A DNA stretch of 64,000 nucleotides from Candidatus Thiothrix putei (GCA_029972225.1 CP124756.1:3206001-3270000), one strand, 5' to 3'. Positions 1 to 7,485 are shown, numbered from the stretch's first letter. The notes: a model not told the origin generated them from the letters alone. Made by a program: numbers and translations.

Positions 1-933
1 ATCCCAGCCACGTACCGCGCCACCCGCAAGGCTCAGCGACGAATTTGCCACCACCCGTTGTGGGTCGAAAAACTGTTCCACGCCCAAACCGTCGCAGGTC
101 TGGCACGCGCCAGCAGGTGCGTTGAACGAGAACAAGCGCGGTTCGAGTTCGGTCAGCGACCAGCCGCAATGCGGGCAGGCGTAGTTGGCGGAAAAAATCA
201 TGTCTTCGCCGTCACCGTCCATCCACGCCACTGTTGCCAACCCGTTGGCGAGTTTCAGCGCGGTTTCAAACGACTCCGCGAGGCGCAATTGCATGTCGTC
301 GCGCACTTTGAAACGGTCAATCACCACTTCGATGGTGTGTTTCTTGCGCAATTCCAGCGTCGGCGGCACGTCCAGTTCGTAGACCACGCCATTCACCCGC
401 GCCCGCAAATAGCCTTGCGCCCGCAACGAATCAAACAGTTGCACATGCTCGCCCTTGCGTTCGCGCACCACCGGGGCAAGCAACATCAGCTTGCTGCCTT
501 CGGGCAAACTCAATACCTGATCGACCATCTGGCTGACGGTTTGCACTTGCAAATCAACGTGATGCGTCGGGCAACGCGGCACACCCGCCCGCGCATACAG
601 CAGACGCAGGTAGTCGTAAATCTCGGTGATCGTGCCGACGGTGGAACGCGGGTTGTGCGAGGTGGTTTTCTGCTCAATGGAAATCGCCGGAGAAAGCCCT
701 TCGATATGGTCAATGTCCGGCTTTTCCATCATCGACAAAAACTGGCGGGCGTAGGCGGACAGCGACTCAACGTAACGCCGCTGCCCTTCCGCAAAAATCG
801 TGTCGAACGCCAGCGACGACTTGCCCGAACCCGACAAGCCCGTGATCACAATCAGCTTGTCACGCGGCAGGTCAAGGTCGATGTTTTTCAGGTTATGGGT
901 GCGTGCGCCGCGAATTCGGATGAATTTTTCCAT
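1..933 (-). CDS. uvrA: UvrA, excinuclease ABC subunit A (N-terminal 311 codons; continues past the left edge)
   Basis: DNA-damage recognition ATPase of nucleotide excision repair; the UvrA2-UvrB complex scans DNA and loads UvrB. The visible part holds the first nucleotide-binding domain: Walker [10 protein letters not shown] at residues 32-40, then [18 protein letters not shown] and [20 protein letters not shown], and further on the paired CPHC / CQTC zinc-binding cysteines (about residues 255-285). The ATG at 933 gives the canonical [18 protein letters not shown] start. The first 94 codons (653-933) recur almost perfectly at 17454-17734 (one mismatch seen in 281 bp). The 5' end here may therefore have been delivered by the integrated element on its right, while the rest is the resident gene. 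The frame is open throughout. Confidence 0.97.
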   Translation of the reverse strand, partial: MEKFIRIRGARTHNLKNIDLDLPRDKLIVITGLSGSGKSSLAFDTIFAEGQRRYVESLSAYARQFLSMMEKPDIDHIEGLSPAISIEQKTTSHNPRSTVGTITEIYDYLRLLYARAGVPRCPTHHVDLQVQTVSQMVDQVLSLPEGSKLMLLAPVVRERKGEHVQLFDSLRAQGYLRARVNGVVYELDVPPTLELRKKHTIEVVIDRFKVRDDMQLRLAESFETALKLANGLATVAWMDGDGEDMIFSANYACPHCGWSLTELEPRLFSFNAPAGACQTCDGLGVEQFFDPQRVVANSSLSLAGGAVRGWD

Positions 934-999
934 GAGTGCAAGCTCGTGCCGAACAAAAAACGAAGTTTAGCAGGTTTTGGCAGAAAGGGAGATTTCCCT

Positions 1000-1062
1000 A
1001 CTAAATCACCAAAAATGTTTGGTGTTGGGGACGCTCACGCTTTGTGAGTGTTCGCCTACTTT
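1000..1062. repeat. Hairpin repeat unit A, copy 1 (insertion relative to the right-hand copy)
   Basis: Contains CACCAAaaatgTTTGGTG, then GTTGGGGACG, then a second hairpin ACGCTCAC-gcttt-GTGAGTGT. In the otherwise parallel sequence upstream of the second uvrA fragment (near 17800) the same position has only about four bases (cttc). This comparison shows the block to be a discrete insertion. Related units lie at 4243-4280 (inverted) and 7718-7760. Confidence 0.65.
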
Positions 1063-1114
1063 ATGAAAGAGATTGAAGAAAAATCTTGTTCAAAAGGTCT
1101 GTGATACTAACGAA

Positions 1115-1195
1115 GTTGCAGCAGCTCCCTGTACGTTTTTGTATCTGCTATTTGTAAGAGTAGTGTCTTTAAGAACTATTACCTAATGCTGCAAC
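1115..1195. repeat. Conserved inverted repeat GTTGCAGCA / TGCTGCAAC, left copy
   Basis: GTTGCAGCA at 1115-1123 and its exact reverse complement at 1187-1195 are separated by 63 bp containing TTTTTGTATCTG. The same arrangement, with a 61-bp spacer, stands upstream of the duplicated uvrA fragment (17856-17934). Both arms are kept while the spacer has drifted. It could be a recombinase-binding or regulatory site, or the remains of a terminator. Confidence 0.6.
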
Positions 1196-1381
1196 AGTGC
1201 TAACTTCTTTTCTCTATGGGAAATTTAAAATGATAATAAGATATTCGTCTTTGTCTACTAATGCGTTTTTTCATTTCTGTCTCTTCTTGCTTTTTATATT
1301 ATCTTCTGTAGCTCGCTTCTGCGAAGCTCCCACCTGCGGTAGGAACTTGTTCATCAGACCAAAGATAACTAACTTTTGGCT

Positions 1382-1621
1382 TCATATATTTAAAGCTCTA
1401 TTAATAATATATGATGGGAATGCTAGAACTGCTTTTAGCTTTAACTTTCCGCTTTTTGTATATAACTTATGTGCTGTGACACCTTCATCTAAACATATCT
1501 TTTTACACTTGTGACTGACACGAAGTATATAACCTTTATCTAAACATAGTTCTTTAATAGCTTTATTTTCTTTGATTAGCTTTAATAGGTATCCCCTAAC
1601 TGTATAATATTCATCTTTCAT
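1382..1621 (-). CDS. Small basic protein, element-encoded family (79 aa)
   Basis: Unrecognised. It begins MKDEYYTVRGYLLKLIKENK and contains CKKICLDEGV in a predicted helical, lysine-rich sequence. A good ribosome-binding site (GGGAGA) lies eight bases before the ATG at 1621. Two relatives lie in the second element: the 86-aa protein at 23864-24124 (CRKICADRGI) and a gene broken by IS elements (SDKYYTVRQFLAILVKNKK at 26992-27096, continuing at 25547-25665). Recurrence of the family in both halves of the island supports a real gene. The size and charge would suit a small DNA-binding protein, but I see no definite helix-turn-helix signature. Confidence 0.7.
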   Translation of the reverse strand: MKDEYYTVRGYLLKLIKENKAIKELCLDKGYILRVSHKCKKICLDEGVTAHKLYTKSGKLKLKAVLAFPSYIINRALNI

Positions 1622-1949
1622 AATTATCTCCCTGTTGTTATTTTATACTGATGCTTATTATAAAAATGTCAAATAATTTTTGACCCAGTTTGAATAAACT
1701 CTTAGTATATATTTATGAAATCCAACTCCTATAGGGGGTTAAGGTAAATGAGTTGTGTAAACGAGCAAGTCGTCGACGCTGCGAAGCTTTGGCTTCTTGA
1801 CTAAATGACTGTCAGGTTATTTTGCGTACCACAGGGAGAGAGTGTTTAACGACCCTACTGAAAGCCGAGCTACGGTAGGAGGAGAGTCTCGTTAGAGACG
1901 AGCCTAAGCTAAATGTTCGACAAAGATAAAATGAGGCAGGAGATAGTAT
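1622..1949. other. Non-coding gap with dispersed repeat and hairpins
   Basis: No gene seen. It holds dispersed repeat B copy 1 (1753-1800), and at about 1885-1905 a hairpin of the form GTCTC-gtta-GAGAC. A comparable GTCTC/GAGAC hairpin lies in reverse at about 7828-7846, beside repeat B copy 3. A structured RNA is possible. Confidence 0.5.
1753..1800 (+). repeat. Dispersed repeat B, copy 1
   Basis: Begins TGTGTAAACGAGCAAGTCGT and continues through CGACGCTGCGAAGCTTTGGC. It matches 3813-3863 (inside a coding sequence), the reverse complement of 7757-7807, and in its first half 18096-18118. The second half is variable but keeps the alternation of GGCTCTG-like arms. Confidence 0.65.
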
Positions 1950-2177
1950 ATGAATAATAATTTTGGAACAGGCATATGGAACAACCTGAAAAATTCTTAT
2001 GTTTATGGTTCTGCCATTATAGGCACAGGCATTGGCGTTTATGAGGCTAATACAATTCCTAACATATATGGCAACTCTTTTGAGTTAGGTGCGTTAGGCG
2101 CAATCACAGGAGCTGTAATAGGCAAAGGGCTTAAGCATCTTAGTGAGCGACCTGTAGGCTTACCGTTCTGGAGATGA
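1950..2177 (+). CDS. Small glycine-rich membrane protein (75 aa)
   Basis: Unrecognised. AGGAG sits seven bases before the ATG. Two stretches rich in Gly and small residues, YGSAIIGTGIGVY (about 20-32) and LGALGAITGAVIGKGL (about 46-61), look like glycine-zipper membrane segments. The gene faces the 2198-2479 gene across a strong bidirectional terminator. A coat, pilot or holin-like role in the element would be conjecture. Confidence 0.65.
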   Translation: MNNNFGTGIWNNLKNSYVYGSAIIGTGIGVYEANTIPNIYGNSFELGALGAITGAVIGKGLKHLSERPVGLPFWR

Positions 2178-2217
2178 CAGAAACAAATAAGGGGAATTCA
2201 TTTCCCCTTATTTCTGT
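2178..2217. terminator. Bidirectional intrinsic terminator between convergent genes
   Basis: ATAAGGGGAA-ttca-TTCCCCTTAT with extended ACAGAA/TTCTGT flanks. A- and T-rich tracts on either side suit termination in both directions. It separates the 75-aa and 93-aa genes. Confidence 0.8.
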
Positions 2218-2479
2218 TGCTAAAGTCTATACCTAAATACCTATCGACTCTGGAATTAAGTAAATACTCTAATGATTCTCCTGAATCTATTCTATTCTTT
2301 GGTATGTTAGGCTTATATTTTCCATACTTAGATTGTACAGATTGTAATGAATCTGAATATCTACTTATAGCAAGGCTGGGATTACTGTAGCTTTTAGTAT
2401 TAAAGATAAAATGTTCTCTGCCTTTTATGTGGCAATTTAGGTAGAACTTTTCTGCAAGTGATAGCATTTTGTCATTCAT
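2198..2479 (-). CDS. Hypothetical protein (93 aa)
   Basis: No family recognised. Soluble, polar, rich in Ser, Asn and Lys, with no signal peptide or membrane span. It starts inside the end of the upstream minus-strand gene (eight-base overlap), so the two are probably translationally coupled. It terminates at the shared bidirectional hairpin. Confidence 0.6.
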   Translation of the reverse strand: MNDKMLSLAEKFYLNCHIKGREHFIFNTKSYSNPSLAISRYSDSLQSVQSKYGKYKPNIPKNRIDSGESLEYLLNSRVDRYLGIDFSNRNKGK

Positions 2480-2933
2480 CTCTTTGTTTCTTATACCCTG
2501 AATACAGACCTACTGTCAGAGCTGAAGATGTAGCTGCTGCTGCTACTACCATGTGCTTCCATGACCAGTTAGCAAACTTTGTTCCAAGATAACCACCTGC
2601 AACAGTAGTAAATTTATTAGTGGCTTTATTAAATCCTCTTTTAACTGACTCTGTTAGCTCTTCTGCAACTGGTGGGGTTGACCTTGGCGCTTTTCCTTTT
2701 GCTGTTGCTGTTATGCCTTTGGATTCTTGATGTGCCATATCCATTGAAATACTATTATTCATAGAGCGAACCCTATCAGAGCCAGATCTACCATTCCTTT
2801 TCATATAATCGGCAAGATGGTCATCATAATTAAACCTTACGTTCTCCATTTCCATGCTGTATCTATTAGAACTATTATATATATCGTTTAACGTTTTTGG
2901 TTTATTCTGCTTCTGCTTATTTCTCTTCTTCAT
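2472..2933 (-). CDS. Hypothetical basic protein with a C-terminal membrane segment (153 aa)
   Basis: Starts at the ATG at 2933 (MKKRNKQKQNKP) because AAGGAG lies nine bases upstream; a longer reading uses TTG. The N-terminus is very basic. The middle is low-complexity (ITATAKGKAPRSTPPVAEEL). A hydrophobic helix follows at about residues 128-147 (MVVAAAATSSALTVGLYSGY). The layout suits a membrane-anchored nucleic-acid- or peptidoglycan-associated protein, but no homologue is recognised. Divergent from the 3211 gene across 277 bp that should carry both promoters. Confidence 0.6.
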   Translation of the reverse strand: MKKRNKQKQNKPKTLNDIYNSSNRYSMEMENVRFNYDDHLADYMKRNGRSGSDRVRSMNNSISMDMAHQESKGITATAKGKAPRSTPPVAEELTESVKRGFNKATNKFTTVAGGYLGTKFANWSWKHMVVAAAATSSALTVGLYSGYKKQRDE

Positions 2934-3210
2934 TACTTTCAACTCCTTATAGTATTTTTAAAAATTTATATATTATATTTTTAGACTAAGGCTTTTAAGT
3001 AAAAAAGGGAAATGTTTTCGCAGCCCCCACCCTATCACATATAAAACCCATTATCCTTTGAATACGAACCTGGTGTGATTATGTAGGTTCTTATACTCCA
3101 CCGTGGGCGTATCTTTAAAACAGCCCCCTCCGGTTTGTTTATAGCCATTATCCATATCTAATCACATCAAACTGTTTATCAAATTCAATATAACCTTGGA
3201 GGTTATTTAT

Positions 3211-3699
3211 ATGTTTACGTCTATCAAAAACTTCTTTTTTTCTATTTATGAAACCATGAAGAGAAAAATTATTGGTGTTTATATTCGTTGTAAGAACTGG
3301 TTAGTGGATACACTAACAGGTGAAATTATTTATGATATTAACAACATAGATGTTAACCCAACCTTTTGGGATGCTGTCTGTAGAGCAAGCAGCAATGTTG
3401 TCTTAGGTAAGCGTGCTGCACATGCTGAGACTGATACAACCAAGAAGCGTGTTACAGGCGCAGTGATAAGAAATGCAACCATTGGCATTGGTGCTACTGG
3501 TGTTGCTGCTATAGCTACTTTGTTTGGAGCTACCTTTATTAGTGGATTCTGGACAACTGTCATTACCTTCTATGGCGTTGCCTTTGTTGCCAATCTGGTA
3601 TTGGAACTGTTCAAGAATTACATGCTTAAGAAAATTGATGCAGTTATGAAAGATGCTTTGTCAGCCTTTGCTGATGGAGATGAATCTGTTTCTGAATAA
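3211..3699 (+). CDS. Two-span membrane protein (162 aa)
   Basis: Unrecognised. Starts at the ATG at 3211, with GGAGG ten bases upstream. A basic amphipathic N-terminus (SIKNFFFSIYETMKRKIIG) precedes a soluble stretch. Two adjacent hydrophobic helices follow at about residues 93-115 (IGIGATGVAAIATLFGATFI) and 117-137 (FWTTVITFYGVAFVANLVLE). An acidic tail closes the protein. An efficient terminator follows within 25 bp, so it is probably expressed alone. Confidence 0.65.
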   Translation: MFTSIKNFFFSIYETMKRKIIGVYIRCKNWLVDTLTGEIIYDINNIDVNPTFWDAVCRASSNVVLGKRAAHAETDTTKKRVTGAVIRNATIGIGATGVAAIATLFGATFISGFWTTVITFYGVAFVANLVLELFKNYMLKKIDAVMKDALSAFADGDESVSE

Positions 3700-3723
3700 A
3701 ATTCAACTGTCTCAATGAATGCA

Positions 3724-3758
3724 AGCCCTATGGGAGAAATCTCATGGGGCTTTTTTTT
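3724..3758 (+). terminator. Rho-independent terminator
   Basis: AGCCCTATGGGA-gaaa-TCTCATGGGGCT followed by eight T. It closes the 162-aa membrane-protein gene and lies just upstream of the next gene. Confidence 0.85.
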
Positions 3759-3787
3759 GTCCGCAACAAATGAATGAGGAATATATC

Positions 3788-4225
3788 ATGTCTAATGTAA
3801 CAACTACTACTCCTGTAAACGAGCAAGTCGTCAAGGCTGGCGAGGCTCTGGCCTCTGGCCTAAGTGTGAGTTCTTTAGAACAAACTAAGAAACGCACTGC
3901 TTCTAAAAAACAGAAAGCCAATGGCATCAAGCTATGGAATTCTATTAAAGATGAAGTTTGCTTAACTGATGATTTTAATCTTGAAGGTGAACTTAAAGCT
4001 AAAGCTGATAAGTATCTACATGCGCTTAAAATAAAAGTATGGAGATTATCATTAGCTAAAGGCAACACAGATGATGCGTTGAAAATTGTTTTTGGTTACA
4101 ACAAAGCTGTTAATGATTTGTTAGCCAAAAAACTTGAGCCTGCAAGGGAAGATTTAATAGAGAACGTTCCTGCTCCTGTTTTCACTCTTATTGAAGAATG
4201 CCCGCCTGATTCTCAGGAAGGCTAG
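3788..4225 (+). CDS. Stand-alone copy of the integrase N-terminal accessory domain (145 aa)
   Basis: The ATG at 3788 follows a GAGGA motif. Residues 47-137 align without large gaps with residues 12-101 of the tyrosine recombinase 150 bp downstream. Shared positions include LW..I.DEV, F.L.G, KADK.L..LK, GY/AYN.A..D and .R.D. The two genes therefore share a domain, fused to a recombinase in one case and free in the other. I know no named family for it. The N-terminal 46 residues are low-complexity and include PVNEQVVKAGEALASGL, which is encoded by a copy of dispersed repeat B. It could be a recombination directionality factor, regulator or partner of the recombinase; this is inference from the shared domain. 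Confidence 0.75.
   Translation: MSNVTTTTPVNEQVVKAGEALASGLSVSSLEQTKKRTASKKQKANGIKLWNSIKDEVCLTDDFNLEGELKAKADKYLHALKIKVWRLSLAKGNTDDALKIVFGYNKAVNDLLAKKLEPAREDLIENVPAPVFTLIEECPPDSQEG
3813..3863 (+). repeat. Dispersed repeat B, copy 2 (inside a coding sequence)
   Basis: TGTAAACGAGCAAGTCGTC followed by AAGGCTGGCGAGGCTCTGGC. It lies in frame in the 145-aa gene and encodes part of its N-terminal tail; the other copies are non-coding. Confidence 0.65.
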
Positions 4226-4242
4226 GTGAGCATTCTCTAACA

Positions 4243-4280
4243 CAAACGTCCCCAACACCAACCACCGTTGGTGATTGGGT
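4243..4280 (-). repeat. Hairpin repeat unit A, copy 2
   Basis: CGTCCCCAACACCAA-ccaccg-TTGGTG is the reverse complement of the core at 1007-1032, apart from the loop. It starts 18 bp after the stop codon of the 145-aa gene. Confidence 0.6.
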
Positions 4281-4367
4281 AAAGAGCTATCCCTAACTTA
4301 ATACGACACAACCTCAGCTTTGCTCAGGTTGCGCCTCACTGTGTCCGTCATTTGGAGATTAACTATT

Positions 4368-5624
4368 ATGAATGCAATTGTTAAAACAAATATTGAACCT
4401 GTAGAACTCTGGAAGCTAGTTATTGATGAAGTCATTTTTTATAGTGAATTCAAATTAATTGGCGACTCTAAAGAAAAAGCTGATAAACAGTTGGCAACCT
4501 TGAAACGTAGCATTATGAATGTAGCTAATACTGGAGGAACAAGGCAGGAAGCCTTACCTCTTGTATATGCTTATAATTCTGCAATTACTGATATTGTATC
4601 TAATGTTATAGAACAAAGCAGAGATGATTTTGAAAAAAACGAACCTGTTGTTGTTGAGTCTATTCCGGCGTTCATGCAACGCCTCAAGGAGTACATACGG
4701 GTCAGGAACTACAGCTACGAAACTGAGAAGACCTATCTTAGCTGGGTACAGAAGTACATTGAGTTCAATGGACACAAGCATCCTGCCAAGTTGAACCACC
4801 TACACATAGAGGCATACCTGAACTATCTGGTGAACAGAAGGAAGGTAGCCCTTGCTACCCAGAAACAGGCATTCAATGCCATTATGTTTACCTACAACCA
4901 ATTTCTAAAGGCAAAGCTAGAACCTATTGATAGTGTCAATAAAAGTAAGAAACCTAAAAAGCTACCTGTAGTGCTATCTACTAATGAAGTAAAAGCTGTC
5001 TTTACTCAGCTAAGAGGCATACATTATCTAATTGCCCGTTTGCTATACGGAACTGGTTTACGCATCAGTGAGTGTATGAGTCTTAGACTAAAGGATATTG
5101 ACTTTGACCGTAGTGAAATCTTTGTGCATCGTGGCAAAGGTGCTAAAGATAGAGTAGTGATGTTACCTAAAAAATTGATACCCGAATTGAAAGAACACAT
5201 TGCAAAGGTGGAAACTTTGCACCTTGAGGATTTGGATAAGGGTTATGGTTCTGTATACATACCAGAGGCATTGAACCGTAAGGCTTCTAGTTATGCAACT
5301 GATATAGGTTGGCAATGGCTGTTCCCTTCTGCCAATCTTTCAGAAGATGTTTATGTTTCTGGTATCATTAGACGGTGGCATATACAGGAGTCAACTATAC
5401 AGCGTGAACTCCGTAAGGCTGGACAAGCTGCTATGGTTAAGAAGAACGTTTATCCTCATATCTTAAGGCACAGCTTTGCTACCCATCTGGTGCAAGGGGG
5501 AACAGACATACGCTCCGTACAAGAGTTGCTTGGACATAGCGATATATCCACTACTCAAATCTACTTACATCTTGCTGGTAGTGCTGCCAATGGTGTTGCC
5601 TCTCCATTGGATAGCATCTTATGA
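4368..5624 (+). CDS. Integron-integrase-like tyrosine recombinase with extra N-terminal domain (418 aa)
   Basis: Tyrosine recombinase with all catalytic residues visible: Arg232 (GTGLRISE), Lys257, His364 and Arg367 (HILRHSF), His390 (LLGH) and Tyr399 (IYLH). The core-binding domain occupies about 100-185 (FMQRLKEYIRVRNYSYETEK). Three features recall IntI integron integrases rather than XerC/D: the long insert between the second and third patches with SGIIRRWHIQESTIQRELRKA (about 331-351), the preceding KASSYATDIGWQWLFPSA, and the C-terminal ASPLDSIL. Residues 1-100 form an additional domain shared with the protein encoded just upstream. Start chosen at 4368, with GGAG twelve bases upstream. 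It is the only recombinase visible in the 653-17453 element and its most likely integrase. No classical attC array (RYYYAAC...GTTRRRY) was found nearby. Confidence 0.92.
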   Translation: MNAIVKTNIEPVELWKLVIDEVIFYSEFKLIGDSKEKADKQLATLKRSIMNVANTGGTRQEALPLVYAYNSAITDIVSNVIEQSRDDFEKNEPVVVESIPAFMQRLKEYIRVRNYSYETEKTYLSWVQKYIEFNGHKHPAKLNHLHIEAYLNYLVNRRKVALATQKQAFNAIMFTYNQFLKAKLEPIDSVNKSKKPKKLPVVLSTNEVKAVFTQLRGIHYLIARLLYGTGLRISECMSLRLKDIDFDRSEIFVHRGKGAKDRVVMLPKKLIPELKEHIAKVETLHLEDLDKGYGSVYIPEALNRKASSYATDIGWQWLFPSANLSEDVYVSGIIRRWHIQESTIQRELRKAGQAAMVKKNVYPHILRHSFATHLVQGGTDIRSVQELLGHSDISTTQIYLHLAGSAANGVASPLDSIL

Positions 5625-5644
5625 ATCTGATTTAACAGGAATGT

Positions 5645-5673
5645 TTGCCTGTCATCCTTACGGATGCAGGCAA
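5645..5673. other. Bulged hairpin downstream of the recombinase gene
   Basis: TTGCCTG-t-CATCC-ttac-GGATG-CAGGCAA is a 12-bp stem with a single unpaired T (5652). No T-run follows it, so it is not a typical terminator. Extrahelical bases in a folded strand are a hallmark of integron attC sites, but the GTT/AAC ends face the wrong way for a standard attC. Confidence 0.5.
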
Positions 5674-6336
5674 CAGTAATGGTTAAATATGGCAACTATG
5701 ACTTGTATCCACTAAGTGAGGTGATGCCCAAGCCTAGTTTGGTATGTTCGCGTCAAAGAACGCTCACCTACCCAAGAACGCAGAAGCTAAAGCTCCTGCT
5801 AAGAAAGAGCAGCAGCTTTGCCCCTGCCCCATTCCATAAGACCGACACCCATGCTAAAGCATGGAAGTCTGTACTTGTGGTGACATGAAAGGCTTACACT
5901 TCTTCAACTTGCATCTGATGACAAGGTGAGGAATGGAAAGCTTCGCTATCCATAATTTGTTAGCTTCCGTCTATGCTTCGTAGCCAAGAACCTGATTCCA
6001 TTACATTACGCTTCTATCCTTCCTCGCAGGTCTACGGTTAGCCATAAAGTATGGGAACTAACAACTGTATGTAGATAGTGGTAGTCCTTACTTCGCACAT
6101 GCTCGTCAGTCCTTACGCTTCATTACATTTCATCAGATTCTTGACTCCTTCACATAGACTCCAGATCCTTTAGTGTCTTCGCTTTCGCTCAGATATGTTT
6201 GTCTTGCCTGACTGCTGTCGCAGTCAAATAGAATTACAAACATCTGATATAAATAACATTTAATTATTTTATGGAAAGAAGTGATGCCTTGGGGTAGACT
6301 TTCTGTAGAAAGCTTTACTTAAAATTTGGAGTTCTA
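5674..6336. other. Non-coding gap (about 660 bp) rich in small hairpins
   Basis: No credible gene. Visible hairpins include AAAGCTcCTGCT/AGCAGcAGCTTT (about 5787-5817), CATGCTaaAGCATG (about 5851-5864) and GACTGC-tgtc-GCAGTC (about 6210-6226). GTTC/GAAC around 5744-5762 resembles part of repeat unit A. Base composition is more even than in the flanking AT-rich genes. Confidence 0.5.
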
Positions 6337-7485
6337 ATGAAACCAGTGGTTGTGCAACACTTGACTGAAGATGATACTCACAAAAAAGCAATTAATGATT
6401 ACTGGGAGCTAACTGAAGAAGACAAGTTTAATTTTAAAATTATTGATATAACAAATAAATATGATCTACAACCACCTCAAATCAGTGAACTGATTGACAT
6501 CAAAGCTATAGCATACTCAAGTAAGTATGCTTGTGAGGTTTGTAAAAAACCTTATATATTTAGAAACAGATCGCATTTTAGCAAAACTGGTAAAAGTTTT
6601 AAGTGGACATGCGAAGAGTGTCATGAATCTGCCAATAGTTATCAAATAAATCAAAAGTGTAGAATTTTAGAAAAGAACTTTACAGACGCAATGGATACTT
6701 CTGGAAAAATTGATGTGACAGATAGAAGTTTAATAGAGCTATTGTATTTAATATCAGTTATCAGGTATTCAGGAACTAATTTAAAAACCGAGATAACTCC
6801 TTATGAATCAATTGATGGATTAAGTTTATCACCAAGCTCAGAAATAGATTCGCTAATATATAAAACACTTATTGATAAGAAAATCATTGCAATAAATCCA
6901 ATTAAGAACATAGAAAGAGTCCAATACATAGACTCAGAAAATATTGATTATGATTGGCAAAAAGTTTCTTGGGTAATAACTGTTCATGGGTATGCCACAG
7001 TTCTTGAGAAGACAATTGAAAAAATAGAAAACAAACTCATCAATAAACAATGGTCAGGAATCCAATTTGATGAAGCTAAAAATATTACTGAATTTCTTTT
7101 AATAAATGAAGCAATAAATTTTGCCTACAAACTATCAGGTAAAAACAATTTTTATATCTCACAGGATCACTATCTTAGTATATTTGAATTTTCTCGCAAG
7201 CTCATAAGAACTCAAACTATTTCTCAAATTTGTATGTTGATATATCAAGCTGGCATGTTTGCAAATAACTTCTTTCTTGAGAAGAAAAGAGACGCAGAAC
7301 TTGCTGGAAGTGTTTTTATAAAAACACTGGATACAAAGGCGAAAAATGTAATTAATGAACAAAGAGAAGTAAAGCCATTGAATCTAAGTTCTAAGCACAA
7401 CTCCACTATAAATAAGCTATGGTTTAATGAAATATTATGCTTTGAAGGACAGGAGTTCAATATGATTGCAGACGACTTACTCTAA
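6337..7485 (+). CDS. Hypothetical zinc-ribbon protein (382 aa)
   Basis: No family recognised. A treble-clef-like cysteine pair is visible near the N-terminus: CEVC at 66-69 and CEEC at 92-95, with an aromatic and basic residue-rich segment between. The remaining 280 residues look globular and helical (for example EKTIEKIENKLINKQWSGIQ, QTISQICMLIYQAGMFANNF), with no membrane span. Strongly AT-rich like the rest of the element, and flanked on both sides by long hairpin-bearing gaps. A nucleic-acid-binding role is suggested only by the zinc ribbon. Confidence 0.75.
   Translation: MKPVVVQHLTEDDTHKKAINDYWELTEEDKFNFKIIDITNKYDLQPPQISELIDIKAIAYSSKYACEVCKKPYIFRNRSHFSKTGKSFKWTCEECHESANSYQINQKCRILEKNFTDAMDTSGKIDVTDRSLIELLYLISVIRYSGTNLKTEITPYESIDGLSLSPSSEIDSLIYKTLIDKKIIAINPIKNIERVQYIDSENIDYDWQKVSWVITVHGYATVLEKTIEKIENKLINKQWSGIQFDEAKNITEFLLINEAINFAYKLSGKNNFYISQDHYLSIFEFSRKLIRTQTISQICMLIYQAGMFANNFFLEKKRDAELAGSVFIKTLDTKAKNVINEQREVKPLNLSSKHNSTINKLWFNEILCFEGQEFNMIADDLL

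Larger units (their letters stand above)
934..1381. other. Non-coding region upstream of uvrA, left end of the integrated element
   Basis: No convincing gene. It should hold the uvrA promoter (read leftwards), but I could not pick out a clear SOS box. It contains a 63-bp hairpin-bearing insertion absent from the right-hand copy, a conserved 9-bp inverted repeat, and a further hairpin near 1308-1347 (CTTCTGCGAAG followed by CCTGCGGTAGG). That last stretch reappears in reverse complement near 8118-8150. Open frames here are short and lack family resemblance or a good ribosome-binding site. Confidence 0.6.

Noticed and set aside
58..1047. 329-codon plus-strand frame over the left edge
   Set aside because: Antisense to uvrA, which shows strong family motifs in the other direction; the same shadow reappears over the duplicated uvrA fragment at 17372-17851.
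1115..1195. Integron attC site
   Set aside because: GTT/AAC bases lie on the outside of the palindrome, opposite to the RYYYAAC...GTTRRRY order of attC.
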